From Caulobacteraceae bacterium (GTDB lineage Bacteria; Pseudomonadota; Alphaproteobacteria; Caulobacterales; Caulobacteraceae): a stretch of DNA of 64,000 nucleotides. Below are positions 37,301-47,073 of this stretch, in pieces. The notes beneath the pieces were generated by a model that searched no databases, was not told the DNA's origin, and worked only from the letters and a program-made list of their open reading frames with translations. Position 1 is the first letter of the stretch, and each line of letters starts with the position of its first letter. The stretch is from NCBI GenBank assembly GCA_019247715.1, contig JAFBAO010000006.1, positions 1 through 64,000 of the forward strand. Direction: 5' to 3'. A program made the position numbers and the translations under genes.

Positions 37301-39124
37301 CTAGTTCCAGCGGATGGCGGCGCGTCCCTTGACGTTCGTCAACGTCAGCCGGCCGTTCGCCAGCCGGTAGCCCGAACCGCTCGCGCCCGCGCCGCCGGCC
37401 TTAGGCAGCAGGATCGTGACCTGGTCCAGGGCCTCCGGGGCATCGACCGCGAGCCGCCAGCCGTGGCCGTCCTCCACGAGGTCGAGGTCGGCGAGGTCCC
37501 GGGCGCGCCACCAGGCGCCGAAGTCGGCGAGGTCGCCCATCCAGGCCCGGTCCTTCCAGCGCGCGATCAGCGCCCGCTCGAAGGCGAGCTTGTGGTCCAG
37601 CACGTCGGGATGGATGAGCACCACCGCAACGCCGTGGTGGGCGGCGATCTTCTCGATCAGGGCGCTGGCGGCCTCGAAGCGGTCGCCGAGCTTCGGCGCC
37701 TCCTCGTCCTCGATGGTCACCGGGAATTCGTAGACCGGCAGCAGGCTGGTTCCGGCCCGCGAAAAGGTGGTCTGGTGCGGCAGGTGGCTGAGACAGGCGT
37801 TGGCGGTCACCGAGGAGGAGAAGGCGTAGCCCGTCGCCGCCAGCGCCTCGGGAAGCTGGAAGGGATAGGAGAGGTGGCCGGGCCGGAACGAGCGGACCTG
37901 GATGCCGGCCAGGCGCTCCAGCAGGAACTTCGACACCCGCGTCTCGCCCAGCACCGTGCCGCCGCGCGCCGTGGTGGCGGTCATGACGAAGGGCCGGTAG
38001 TCCGGATAGCGCTCGGTTCCGTCCCCCAGCGGAAAGGCCTTGAAGGCGCGCGCGTGCGCCACCGTGTGGCTCGCCACCTCCATTCCCTCGGCCTGCAGCG
38101 CCCGCACCAGGGGAACGGTCTCGCGGGTGAGGAAGACGTCGTCGTTGTAGTCGCGGATGTACTTGGTCTGCATGAAGTAGGTGGCCTTGATCCCGGCCGA
38201 CCGCTCCAGGTCCGCGTAGGCCGCCGCGTTCACCACCGAGCGGGTGTAGTCGATGTCGTGGGTGAGCACGATGCTCACCTCCCGGCCGGCCGGCGCGGTG
38301 TCGATCAGGAAGGGCATGGAGTCCCCGGCCACGTAGAGGGCCTCGACCCAGCGGACCAGCACGTCGAGGCTGGGCTCGTAGTGGTTGACGTAGGTGCGCC
38401 CGTCCTCCTCGGCGCGCGCGTCGATGGCGCGGGTCGCCAGCGCCCCGAGGTCGACGCCCATGAGGCAAGCCTCCCCGCCGGTCTGGTGGCAGGTCACCGC
38501 CGCGCCGCCGTCCTCGTAGCGGCCGATCACCTGGGCGCCGGCGGGCGCGTAGGCGACCGAGCCGAGGGCCGCCTCCCAGCCGGCCCGGCTGAAGCGGACG
38601 ACCTGCTCCTTCGGGGGCCCGGATGCGGCCTCCCAGCGGATCGTCTCGCGGGTCCGGGAGGGCGTCGGGCCCGCGACCCCGAAGACCGGCTCCAGCCCGC
38701 CGCCCTCGAGGTCGAAGCCCAACACCGTCCCGCCCGCGTGCACATGCGCGACCAGCGCTCGCAGGGCGTCGGCGGAGAGCGCCTTGCCGGAGATGATCGG
38801 ATAGGCCAGCACCACCTGGTGGGTCAGGGCCCGCCGGACGTCCTGCGTCACCGTGATCGGAACGCCTTCGGCCTTCAGGGCCCGCACCAGTCCCAGCCAG
38901 TCCGAGGCCGGATCGGTCACCAGGATCGCCAGCCGGTGCGCGCCGCCGCGGTCGAAGTCGGCGATCTTGGCCAGCGCGGCGGGCTCCACGACCGTGCGGC
39001 CCGGCGGTCCTTCGACGCCTTCGAAGCGATAGAAACCTTCGGCCGCCCAGAGCGGGGCGGCGGCGAGGAGCGCCAGCGCCCCCGCCAGCAGCCATGCGCT
39101 AGCCCTGCCGATCGCCTGGCTCAT
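37301..39124 (-). CDS. Exported polysaccharide deacetylase (NodB-like domain in the C-terminal half)
   Basis: Signal peptide MSQAIGRASAWLLAGALALLAAAPLWA; IVLTHDIDYTRSV, MEVASHTVAHARAF, VRSFRPGHLSYPF and VLIHPDVLDHKL correspond to NodB motifs; start overlaps the GT2 stop. Confidence 0.85.
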   Translation of the reverse strand: MSQAIGRASAWLLAGALALLAAAPLWAAEGFYRFEGVEGPPGRTVVEPAALAKIADFDRGGAHRLAILVTDPASDWLGLVRALKAEGVPITVTQDVRRALTHQVVLAYPIISGKALSADALRALVAHVHAGGTVLGFDLEGGGLEPVFGVAGPTPSRTRETIRWEAASGPPKEQVVRFSRAGWEAALGSVAYAPAGAQVIGRYEDGGAAVTCHQTGGEACLMGVDLGALATRAIDARAEEDGRTYVNHYEPSLDVLVRWVEALYVAGDSMPFLIDTAPAGREVSIVLTHDIDYTRSVVNAAAYADLERSAGIKATYFMQTKYIRDYNDDVFLTRETVPLVRALQAEGMEVASHTVAHARAFKAFPLGDGTERYPDYRPFVMTATTARGGTVLGETRVSKFLLERLAGIQVRSFRPGHLSYPFQLPEALAATGYAFSSSVTANACLSHLPHQTTFSRAGTSLLPVYEFPVTIEDEEAPKLGDRFEAASALIEKIAAHHGVAVVLIHPDVLDHKLAFERALIARWKDRAWMGDLADFGAWWRARDLADLDLVEDGHGWRLAVDAPEALDQVTILLPKAGGAGASGSGYRLANGRLTLTNVKGRAAIRWN

Positions 39125-40548
39125 CGGCTCTTGAACCCCTTGCGGGTCATCTCGCCCCAGCCTTTCGCGCCGCGGACCCACTGCAGGGTGCCGTGCAGAC
39201 GCCAGAGCTGGTTCAGCTGCCGATAGCCGAGGTTCTCCAGGACCGCCGCGCCGGTGAGCACCATGAGGTCGCGCGTCCGCGGGAAGCGGTGCAGCTCCGA
39301 TTCCTCGAGGGCGAGCGCCCCCACCGACAGCGCCACCCCGAAGGCGAAGGTGAGCCCCAGGAACGCCAGCACGTAGTCGAATGAAAGCGCGCCCATCCAC
39401 CACCAGAGCGGCAGCAGCACATAGCCCAGCATCTCGGTGGGCGGGCCGATCACGTCGGAGATGACGATCCAGCCGAACCCGACGACGCCTACCGCCCCGT
39501 AGCGGGGATTGAAGGCCATCCGCCGGTGCCGCTCGAAGGTCTCCAGGGCGCCCCGGTGCCAGCGGGCGCGCTGGCGCGAGAGCACCGTCAGCGTCTCCGG
39601 CGCCTCGGTCCAGCACACCGGCTCGGGGACGAAGGCGATCTTGTAGGGCTTGCACGTCTCGCGGAAATGGCGGTGCAGGCGCACCACCAGCTCCATGTCC
39701 TCGCCCACCGTGCCGTGGGCGTAGCCGCCCACCTCCAGCACCGCCGCCCGCCGGAAGAGGCCGAACGCGCCGGAGATGATAGTGAGCGCCCCGATCTGGC
39801 TCCAGGCCAGGCGCGCCATCAGGAAGGCGCGCAGGTATTCCACCGTCTGCATGAGGGCGAGCAGGTTCTTCGGCGCCCCCACCCGGACGATCCGCCCGTC
39901 GGCGATGTGGCAGCCGTTGGCGACCCGGATGGTGCCGCCCACCGCGATGACCCGCTGCGGATCCTCCAGGAACGGCTGCACCGCCCGCAGAAGCGCGTCG
40001 GGCTCCAGCAGCGAGTCGGCGTCCATGGAACAGATGATCGGGGCAGTGGCGATGTTGAGGCCGGCGTTCAGGGCGTCGGCCTTGCCGCCGTTCTGCTTGT
40101 CGATCACCAGCAGGCGCGGGTGCAGGCTGGAGGCGTAGAGGCCTCGGATCGTCCGGTGCTCCACGACGAGGTCGTAGTCGCGCCCCTCGGTCCGCTCGAG
40201 CGAGAAGTTCTCGACGAGGATGTTGAGCGTCTCGTCGGTCGAGCCGTCGTTGATGACGATGATCTCGAAGTCCGGATAGCGCATCGAGAGCAGGGACCGG
40301 ACGCTCTCCACGATGGTGAGCGCCTCGTTGTAGGCCGGCGCGAGCAGGGCGATCGGCGGCGCGGCCTTCGAGTAGCGCTGCCAGAACGAGCCGGAGTCCG
40401 CCTCGGGCGGCTGGCGCGCCAGGGCCGCCCCCGCCAGGCCCAGCTGGGCGAGGTGGACGAGGTTCTGCGCCAGGGTGACAGCGATGACGAAGAGCGCGAA
40501 GGCCGAGGCCCCCTGCGCCGCCAGATGGACGAACCAGACCCAGCTCAT
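39121..40548 (-). CDS. Membrane glycosyltransferase family 2 (BcsA/PgaC-like synthase)
   Basis: ALLAPAYNEALTIVESVRSLLSMRYPDFEIIVINDGSTDETL ... CSMDADSLLEPDALLRAV ... GEDMELVVRLHRHFRE ... SRQRARWHRGALETF (QxxRW-type) plus C-terminal TM segments. Confidence 0.92.
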   Translation of the reverse strand: MSWVWFVHLAAQGASAFALFVIAVTLAQNLVHLAQLGLAGAALARQPPEADSGSFWQRYSKAAPPIALLAPAYNEALTIVESVRSLLSMRYPDFEIIVINDGSTDETLNILVENFSLERTEGRDYDLVVEHRTIRGLYASSLHPRLLVIDKQNGGKADALNAGLNIATAPIICSMDADSLLEPDALLRAVQPFLEDPQRVIAVGGTIRVANGCHIADGRIVRVGAPKNLLALMQTVEYLRAFLMARLAWSQIGALTIISGAFGLFRRAAVLEVGGYAHGTVGEDMELVVRLHRHFRETCKPYKIAFVPEPVCWTEAPETLTVLSRQRARWHRGALETFERHRRMAFNPRYGAVGVVGFGWIVISDVIGPPTEMLGYVLLPLWWWMGALSFDYVLAFLGLTFAFGVALSVGALALEESELHRFPRTRDLMVLTGAAVLENLGYRQLNQLWRLHGTLQWVRGAKGWGEMTRKGFKSR

Positions 40549-41609
40549 GGGCCGGCCCCCGGCGATGTGGCGCCCGGCTGGGCCGCAGCCGGCGCGGTCG
40601 GCTGGCGGCGCTGCTTGACGACGTTAGTGGCGAACGCCTTCAGCTTGGCGACGTCGTCGTCGGCCAGCGACATCAGGGTCTGGCCCGCCCGGTGGCGCAC
40701 CCACCAGACCTCGTCGTCGGCGAGCGCCATCACCTCGGCGAAGAAGTCCTGCAGGCCGAGCCGCCGCACGCATTCGAGCGCCTTCAGGCGCACGCGCCAG
40801 TCGGCGTCGGCGAGCCCATCGGCCACCACCGCGCGCGCGCCGGGATGACCCAGCAGGCTGAGGGCCGCGAAGGCCCCGGCCCGGATCTCCGGGTCGCGCG
40901 CCGCCGCGCCCAGCCGCAACGCCGCCAGCGCCCGTCCGTCGCCCGAGGCGCCAAGCGCCTGCATCACCATGACCCGCACCGCGCGCGGCAGGTCCGGCCG
41001 GGCCAGAGCCCGGATCGCCTCGTCGATCTGGGTCCGCGTGGCCCGCTGCAGCAGGTCGGAGAACAGCAGCGAGGCGCGCTCGGCGCCGTCGACGACGCTG
41101 TCCAGCATCTCGGCGATGGGCGGCGCCTCCCCGAGCTCGATCGCCGACTGGAGGGCGGCGAGCCGCACCCGGGGACCGTCGCTTCGGGCGGCCTGCAGGA
41201 GGGCGGTGCGGGTCTCTTCGCCGGGGAAGAAGGCCAGCGCCTCGGCCGCCAGGACGCGATGGTTCGCCCGGCCCCTGCGCAGCATCCGGCGCATCGCGCC
41301 GTCCACTCCCACCGACCGCAGCGCCTCCATCAGCCGGGTGCGCTCGCGGCCGCTCACGAGGCCGGCGAGGTCGCGCACCACCTCGGCCATCAGGACCGCA
41401 TCCGACTCCAGCCCTTTGAGGTCCAGCGGACCCGAGGTGAGCCCGCCCACCCGGTGCACCAGCTCGGGGAGGACGACGGCCCGCCGCGCCGCCCGCCGCG
41501 CCCGCAGCTGCTTGTGGAGCACCCGCGCGCCGATCAGGGCCGTCATGGTCACCAGCGAGAACGCCATGAGACCGACCGCCACCAGCCAGATGAGCGCCAG
41601 CAAGGACAT
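40545..41609 (-). CDS. HEAT-repeat protein with N-terminal TM anchor
   Basis: MSLLALIWLVAVGLMAFSLVTMTALIG anchor, then repeated helical units (RVMVMQALGASGDGRALAALRLGAAARDPEIRAGAFAALSLLGHPGARAVVADGLADADWRVRLKALECVRRLG). Confidence 0.85.
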   Translation of the reverse strand: MSLLALIWLVAVGLMAFSLVTMTALIGARVLHKQLRARRAARRAVVLPELVHRVGGLTSGPLDLKGLESDAVLMAEVVRDLAGLVSGRERTRLMEALRSVGVDGAMRRMLRRGRANHRVLAAEALAFFPGEETRTALLQAARSDGPRVRLAALQSAIELGEAPPIAEMLDSVVDGAERASLLFSDLLQRATRTQIDEAIRALARPDLPRAVRVMVMQALGASGDGRALAALRLGAAARDPEIRAGAFAALSLLGHPGARAVVADGLADADWRVRLKALECVRRLGLQDFFAEVMALADDEVWWVRHRAGQTLMSLADDDVAKLKAFATNVVKQRRQPTAPAAAQPGATSPGAGP

Positions 41610-41631
41610 CAGAGGCGACGGGGCGCGGCCA

Positions 41632-42747
41632 TCAGAACTTCGCCGTCGCGCCGATGGCGAACTCCACCCGCTCGTAGCTGTTTTCCAGCGCCTCGTGGGT
41701 GACGCTGGCGTGCAGGATGGTGCGATCGTCGATGCTGAAGTTCCCCGCGATCGCCTCGGCCCGCACCCGCATCGTCCGGCCGGTGTCGGTCTCGGCCGAG
41801 TCGACGTAGGAGGCGCTGGCGTCGAACCGCGAGGTGAAGCGCCAGGAGGCGCCGGCCGAGAACCCCAGCAGGGTCTGGTTGATCTCGTCGCGGGTGCCGA
41901 TGAACCGGGCGCTGAGCTTGCCGCGGTCGCCGAAGATCAGCCGGTCCGGCCCGACCGTCAGCGTCTCCACTCCGCCGGCCACGTAGAGGGAATAGTTGGC
42001 GGCCAGGCCCAGCGACCAGGGCGACTTGGTCCAGGGATTGAGCTCGGCCTCGCCGTGCACCGCGACCCGCGGCCGGAAGGTGGGGTTGAGCGAGCCGCCC
42101 ACCGCCAACGACCACTCCCCGCCCCGCCAGCCATGGTCGAACGCGCCCTCGAGATAGGTCTCGCCGAGCCGGAACCGCTCGATCCGCTGGAAGCTCACCG
42201 TGGCCGCCGAATCGGGGCCGACCTTGTGCGACAGGGCCAGGTCCCCTTCCCACCACCCGGGCAGGTCGCGGGTGAGGGTGCTGTAGGCGACGTTGGCGTC
42301 CAGCCGCCAGGGCGGGGCGGGCGCCGAGGCCGCCGCCGGCCTTTGGGTCCGCAGGCGCGCCACGAGGTCGGCGGTGTCCGCATCGCCCGGCGTGGCCATC
42401 AGGTCCGGCCCCAGAATCGCCCGGGCGCCGGCCGCATCGCCCCGGGCCGCGAGGATCTGGGCCATCGCCACCTTGGCGTCCTTGTAGTCGGGGGCCTGTC
42501 GCAACACCTCGCGCAGCGCCGACTCCGCCTCGGCGTCGCGGCCGGCGGCCCGGAGCGCCAGCCCCAGCTGCAGACGCGCGTCCACGTCGTCCGGCCGAGC
42601 CGAGAGCAGCGCCTCCAGGTCCGCGATCGCCTGCGCCGTCTGGCCGGCCAGCCGTTCCTTCACCGCCCGTGCGTAGGCGTCCGCGCCCGCCGCGCCCGCC
42701 GCCGCGGGCGCGTCGCAGAAGATCGCCGGCGGTTCGGCGAGGATCAC
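41632..42747 (-). CDS. TPR-containing YaiO-like outer-membrane beta-barrel protein
   Basis: TPR region (AQAIADLEALLSARPDDVDARLQLGLALRAAGRDAEAESALREVLRQAPDYKDAKVAMAQI) followed by alternating barrel-like strands ending in F (FAIGATAKF); GTG start overlaps the regulator stop. Confidence 0.82.
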   Translation of the reverse strand: MILAEPPAIFCDAPAAAGAAGADAYARAVKERLAGQTAQAIADLEALLSARPDDVDARLQLGLALRAAGRDAEAESALREVLRQAPDYKDAKVAMAQILAARGDAAGARAILGPDLMATPGDADTADLVARLRTQRPAAASAPAPPWRLDANVAYSTLTRDLPGWWEGDLALSHKVGPDSAATVSFQRIERFRLGETYLEGAFDHGWRGGEWSLAVGGSLNPTFRPRVAVHGEAELNPWTKSPWSLGLAANYSLYVAGGVETLTVGPDRLIFGDRGKLSARFIGTRDEINQTLLGFSAGASWRFTSRFDASASYVDSAETDTGRTMRVRAEAIAGNFSIDDRTILHASVTHEALENSYERVEFAIGATAKF

Positions 42748-43133
42748 GCCGCGCTGCGCCGCGCTTCCAGGAGGCGCGCGACCCTGGCCAGGAATTCCGT
42801 CGGCGAGAAGGGCTTCACCAGGTAGTCGGCGGCCCCGAGCTTCATCGCCTCCAGGATGTCGGAGTCCTCCTCGCGCGAGGTCACCATGATCACCGGGATG
42901 TCGCGCAGCCGCTCGTCCGCCTTGGCTCGGCGCACCACCTCCAGGCCGTCCATCACCGGCATCATCACGTCGAGGATGACGAATTCGGGCGACACGGCCG
43001 CCATCAGCTCCAGCGCCTGCCGCCCGTCCGTGGCGGGCAGCACGCGAAATCCGGCGCTGCTGAGGCAATGCTGCAGCAAGTGCATCGAGACCGGGTGGTC
43101 GTCGGCGATGATCACGGCTGGAGGTTGCATCAC
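42744..43133 (-). CDS. CheY-like single-domain response regulator
   Basis: MMQPPAVIIADDHPVSMHLLQHCLSSAGFRVLPATDGRQALELMAAVSPEFVILDVMMPVMDGLEVVRRAK ... VIMVTSRE ... GAADYLVKPFSPTEFLARV. Confidence 0.93.
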   Translation of the reverse strand: MMQPPAVIIADDHPVSMHLLQHCLSSAGFRVLPATDGRQALELMAAVSPEFVILDVMMPVMDGLEVVRRAKADERLRDIPVIMVTSREEDSDILEAMKLGAADYLVKPFSPTEFLARVARLLEARRSAA

Positions 43134-43208
43134 GTACCCATGCGTCGTCGCGCCGGCAGGCGGCGTTTTCGCCGCAGGGGTAGCAGCGAGTCCTCAAATC
43201 AAGGTTAG

Positions 43209-43241
43209 CGAAACCGGACCGGTGTCATCGAAACCGGACCG
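43209..43241. repeat. Tandem direct repeat upstream of the response-regulator operon
   Basis: cgaaaccggaccg at 43209-43221 and again at 43229-43241, 20-bp period. Confidence 0.85.
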
Positions 43242-43281
43242 CCGACGGGTGGGGATTTTGGCCGCAAGGGCGGCCGGCGGC

Positions 43282-44439
43282 TCAGCCGTTGTAGCCCCGC
43301 ACCCCCTCGATGATCCGGTCCTGGACGTCGGCGGCGAGATAGGGGTGCATTGGAAGGGCCAGCACCGTCGCGGACTTGGCCTCGGAGACCGGCAGGCCGC
43401 CGGGCCCGGTCGGAAAGCCGGCGTAGGGCGCCTGGCGGTGCATCGGGACCGGGTAGTAGACCGCCGTCGGGACCCCGCCGGCCTTCAAGTGCTCGGCCAG
43501 GCCGTCGCGGTCGCGGTGCTCGATCACGTACTGGGCCCAGGTGGAGAGGCCGCCCTCGATCACCTGCGGGACCTGCAGCACGTGGCCCGCCAGGCCCTCC
43601 GAGTACCGCCTCGCCACCCGCTGCCGCTGCTCGATCTCTTCGCCGAAGATCGCCAGCTTTTCGATCAGGATCGCGGCCTGGAGAGTGTCGAGCCGCGAGT
43701 TCATGCCGATCCGCGTGTTCAGGTACTTGGGATCGTGAGCGAGGGGGCGCCCGTTCACGTCGGAAGCGGTCGCCTTGCCGTGGACGCGCAGCGAGTCGAT
43801 CCGCTCGGCGAGCGCCGCATCGTCGGTGAGCACCGCGCCGCCGTCGCCGTAGCAGCCCAGGGGCTTGGCCGGGAAGAAGCTGGTGGCGGCGGCGTCGGCC
43901 CAGCTCAGCGGTTGCTCGCCCCCGAGCGTGCAGCCGAACCCCTGGGCGGAATCGGCCAGCAGCTTCAGGCCGTGACGGCGGCAGATCTTGGCGATCGCCG
44001 GATAGTCCGCCGGCTGGCCGAAGAGGTCCACGGCGATCACCGCCGCGGGCCGCAGCCTGCCTTGCGCCTTGACCGCCTCGATGCTGGCCTCGAGGTGGCC
44101 GGGATCGAGGTTGCAGGTGTCCGGCAGAATGTCCACGAAGACCGGCGTCGCCCCGGTCCAGGGGACCACCTCGGGCGTCGCGGCGAAGGTGAACGAGGGG
44201 CAGAAGACCGCATCGCCCGCGCCGATCTCCCAGGCCAGCAGCGGCAGCGCCAGGGCGTCGGTGCCGTTGGCGCAGGAAAGCGCGAAGCGGGCGCGGCCGA
44301 AGGCGGCGAGCTGCTCCTCGAAAAGGCGGACTTCGGGGCCCATCACATAGGCGCCGTGCGCCAGCACCTTCTGGATCGCCGCATCGATGCGCGGTTTCAG
44401 ACGGGCCTGCTGGGCGGCGAGGTCTATGAATGGGATCAT
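43282..44439 (-). CDS. DegT/DnrJ/EryC1/StrS family sugar aminotransferase
   Basis: MIPFIDLAAQQARLKPRIDAAIQKVLAHGAYVMGPEVRLFEEQLAAF ... SCANGTDALALPLLA ... SAQGFGC ... NTRIGMNSRLDTLQAAIL. Confidence 0.93.
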   Translation of the reverse strand: MIPFIDLAAQQARLKPRIDAAIQKVLAHGAYVMGPEVRLFEEQLAAFGRARFALSCANGTDALALPLLAWEIGAGDAVFCPSFTFAATPEVVPWTGATPVFVDILPDTCNLDPGHLEASIEAVKAQGRLRPAAVIAVDLFGQPADYPAIAKICRRHGLKLLADSAQGFGCTLGGEQPLSWADAAATSFFPAKPLGCYGDGGAVLTDDAALAERIDSLRVHGKATASDVNGRPLAHDPKYLNTRIGMNSRLDTLQAAILIEKLAIFGEEIEQRQRVARRYSEGLAGHVLQVPQVIEGGLSTWAQYVIEHRDRDGLAEHLKAGGVPTAVYYPVPMHRQAPYAGFPTGPGGLPVSEAKSATVLALPMHPYLAADVQDRIIEGVRGYNG

Positions 44440-44572
44440 GCGGACCCTGAGGTGAACTTCCGGGCGCGGCAGATAGGTTGCTTCGCGCTGCAGCGCGACA
44501 CAAACCTCGTAACCGACTATTTCGCGGGCGCTTTGAACCTTTCGGCGACGCACATTAGATTGGCGCCGTCGC

Positions 44573-45598
44573 TTGGAGGCCGCCCGCTTGGCTGGAGAGA
44601 CCGTCCGCAAGACCGCCAAGGCCGGGGTCGACCACTCGCCCTCGGCCGTGCGCACGGTGCTGGCCGAGATCGAGGGCCTGAACGCCCTGGTCGCGGCCCT
44701 GCAGACCAGCCTGCGGGCCGCCTTCGATCAGGCGGTGGAGCAGATCCTCAAGATCGAGGGCCGGGTGGTGGTCACCGGCATGGGCAAGAGCGGCCACGTG
44801 GCGCGCAAGGTGGCCGCGACCCTGGCCTCCACCGGCACCCCCGCCTTCTTCCTGCATCCGGCCGAGGCCAGCCACGGCGACCTGGGCATGATCACGAGCG
44901 GCGACGTGGTGCTGGCCTTCTCCTGGTCGGGCGAGACGCCCGAGCTCGGCGACGTGATCCACTACTGCAAGCGCTTCGGGGTGACGTTGATGGCTGTCGC
45001 CTCGGGACCGGACAGCGCCCTCGTCACCGCCGCCAGCCTCGCCTTCGTGCTGCCGCCGGCCGAAGAGGCCTGCCCCAACCGGCTGGCGCCCACCACCTCC
45101 ACGACCATGCAGCTCGCGTTCGGCGACGCGCTCGCCATGGCGTTGCTGGAGGCGCGCGGTTTCTCGGCGCGGGATTTCCATGCCTTCCACCCGGGAGGCC
45201 GGCTGGGGGCCCGGCTGGTGACGGTGGGCGATCTGATGGGGGCCGGCGAGGCCATCCCCCGGGTCCTCGAGACGGCGACGATCGGCGAGGCGCTGGCCGA
45301 GATCGGCGCCAAGGCCTGGTATGGCGGCGCGGCGGTGGTGGACCTAGCGGGCCGCCTCGTGGGAGCGCTCACCGACGGCGACCTGCGCCGCGCCTGGGGC
45401 AAGGCCGGGCTGGCCTCGCCGGTGGCGGGACACATGACCCGCAAGCCCGTGTCGGTCCCGCCCGGCATGCTGGCCACCGAGGCGATCCGGCTGATGAACG
45501 AGCGCGAACGCCCCTTCCTGCTGCTGTTCGTCTGCGAGGAGGGGCGGCTGGTGGGCGCGGCCCACATGCACGACTTCCTGCGGGCCGGCATCGGTTGA
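44573..45598 (+). CDS. kdsD: KpsF/GutQ family arabinose-5-phosphate isomerase
   Basis: VEQILKIEGRVVVTGMGKSGHVARKVAATLASTGTPAFFLHPAEASHGDLGMI, SWSGETPEL, and C-terminal CBS domains. Confidence 0.93.
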   Translation: MEAARLAGETVRKTAKAGVDHSPSAVRTVLAEIEGLNALVAALQTSLRAAFDQAVEQILKIEGRVVVTGMGKSGHVARKVAATLASTGTPAFFLHPAEASHGDLGMITSGDVVLAFSWSGETPELGDVIHYCKRFGVTLMAVASGPDSALVTAASLAFVLPPAEEACPNRLAPTTSTTMQLAFGDALAMALLEARGFSARDFHAFHPGGRLGARLVTVGDLMGAGEAIPRVLETATIGEALAEIGAKAWYGGAAVVDLAGRLVGALTDGDLRRAWGKAGLASPVAGHMTRKPVSVPPGMLATEAIRLMNERERPFLLLFVCEEGRLVGAAHMHDFLRAGIG

Positions 45599-45648
45599 GC
45601 GGTGGGCTGAAGCTGGACGCTTGGCGGCCGCGCGCCTAAATCCGGGCC

Positions 45649-47073
45649 ATGTCCGGCAAGACTCTCTACGACAAGATCTGGGACGCGCACGTCGTCGCCG
45701 CCGACGAGAACGGCGAATCGATCCTCTACGTCGACCTCCACCTGATCCATGAGGTGACCAGTCCCCAGGCGTTCGCCGGCCTGAAGGCGGCGCACCGGAA
45801 TGTCCGGCGCCCGGACCGGACGCTGGCGGTGGCCGACCACAACGTGCCCACCGAGGGCCAGGCGCTGGGGGTCGCGGCGGTGGCCGACGACGAGGCGCGG
45901 CTGCAGCTCCAGACCCTGGCGCGCAATGTCGCCGACCAGAAGATCGAGTTCTTTCCCATGGGCGACATCCGCAACGGGATCGTCCACGTGGTGGGGCCCG
46001 AGCAGGGCCGCACCCAGCCCGGCATGACCATCGTCTGCGGCGACTCCCACACCTCCACCCACGGCGCCTTCGGGGCGCTCGCCCAGGGGATCGGCACCTC
46101 CGAGGTGGAGCACGTGCTGGCGACCCAGACCCTTCGGCAGATGAAGTCGAGGAATATGCGGGTCAGCTTCACCGGCAAGCCGATCCCGGGGGTCGGGCCC
46201 AAGGATTTCGCCCTGGCCTTGATCGGCAGGATCGGGACCAGCGGCGGCACGGGGCACGTGATCGAATACGCCGGCGAGGCGGTGCGGGCGCTCTCCATGG
46301 AAGAGCGGATGACGCTCTGCAACCTCACCATCGAGGGCGGGGCGCGCGCCGGGCTAGTCGCCCCCGACGAGACCACCTTCGCCTATCTGAGCGGCCGTCC
46401 GGCGGCCCCCAAGGGGGGCGCCTGGGAGATGGCGCTGGCGCACTGGAAGACCTTCTTCTCCGACGCCGACGCCAAGTTTGATCGAGAGGTGGAGATCGAC
46501 GTCTCGGCCCTCGTCCCCACCGTCACCTGGGGCACCAGCCCCGAGGACGTGGTCCGGATCGATGGCCGCACGCCCGACCCGGCCGACCTCGACGAACAGC
46601 ATGGCGCCCAGGTGCGCCGGGCGCTGGAGTACATGGGCCTCGCCCCCGGCCAGCCGATCACCGAGGCCAGGATCGACCGTGTCTTCATCGGCTCGTGCAC
46701 CAACAGCCGCATCGAGGACCTGCGCTCGGCCGCCGGCATCGTCCAAAAGGCGCTCGATCGGGGCCAGAAGGTTGCGCCACACGTGCGGGCGATGGTGGTC
46801 CCCGGCTCGGGGCTGGTGAAGGAAGAGGCGGAGGCCGAAGGCCTGGACGAGATCTTCCGCGCCGCTGGGTTCGACTGGCGCGAGCCCGGCTGCTCCATGT
46901 GCCTGGGCATGAACCCCGACCGGCTGGCGCCCGGCGAGCGCTGCGCCTCCACCTCCAACCGAAACTTCGAAGGCCGCCAGGGCCGCGGCGGGCGCACCCA
47001 CCTCATGAGCCCGGCCATGGCCGCCGCCGCCGCCATCGCCGGCCACATCGCCGACGTGCGCGATTTCCTTTAG
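45649..47073 (+). CDS. leuC: 3-isopropylmalate dehydratase large subunit
   Basis: [11 protein letters not shown] ... [35 protein letters not shown] ... [18 protein letters not shown] ... [31 protein letters not shown]. Confidence 0.96.
   Translation: MSGKTLYDKIWDAHVVAADENGESILYVDLHLIHEVTSPQAFAGLKAAHRNVRRPDRTLAVADHNVPTEGQALGVAAVADDEARLQLQTLARNVADQKIEFFPMGDIRNGIVHVVGPEQGRTQPGMTIVCGDSHTSTHGAFGALAQGIGTSEVEHVLATQTLRQMKSRNMRVSFTGKPIPGVGPKDFALALIGRIGTSGGTGHVIEYAGEAVRALSMEERMTLCNLTIEGGARAGLVAPDETTFAYLSGRPAAPKGGAWEMALAHWKTFFSDADAKFDREVEIDVSALVPTVTWGTSPEDVVRIDGRTPDPADLDEQHGAQVRRALEYMGLAPGQPITEARIDRVFIGSCTNSRIEDLRSAAGIVQKALDRGQKVAPHVRAMVVPGSGLVKEEAEAEGLDEIFRAAGFDWREPGCSMCLGMNPDRLAPGERCASTSNRNFEGRQGRGGRTHLMSPAMAAAAAIAGHIADVRDFL

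Noticed and set aside
37199-39226. 675-aa plus-strand ORF
   Set aside because: Antisense to the polysaccharide deacetylase.
42856-45639. 927-aa plus-strand ORF
   Set aside because: Antisense to the RR and DegT genes and then out of frame with kdsD; not a real fusion.
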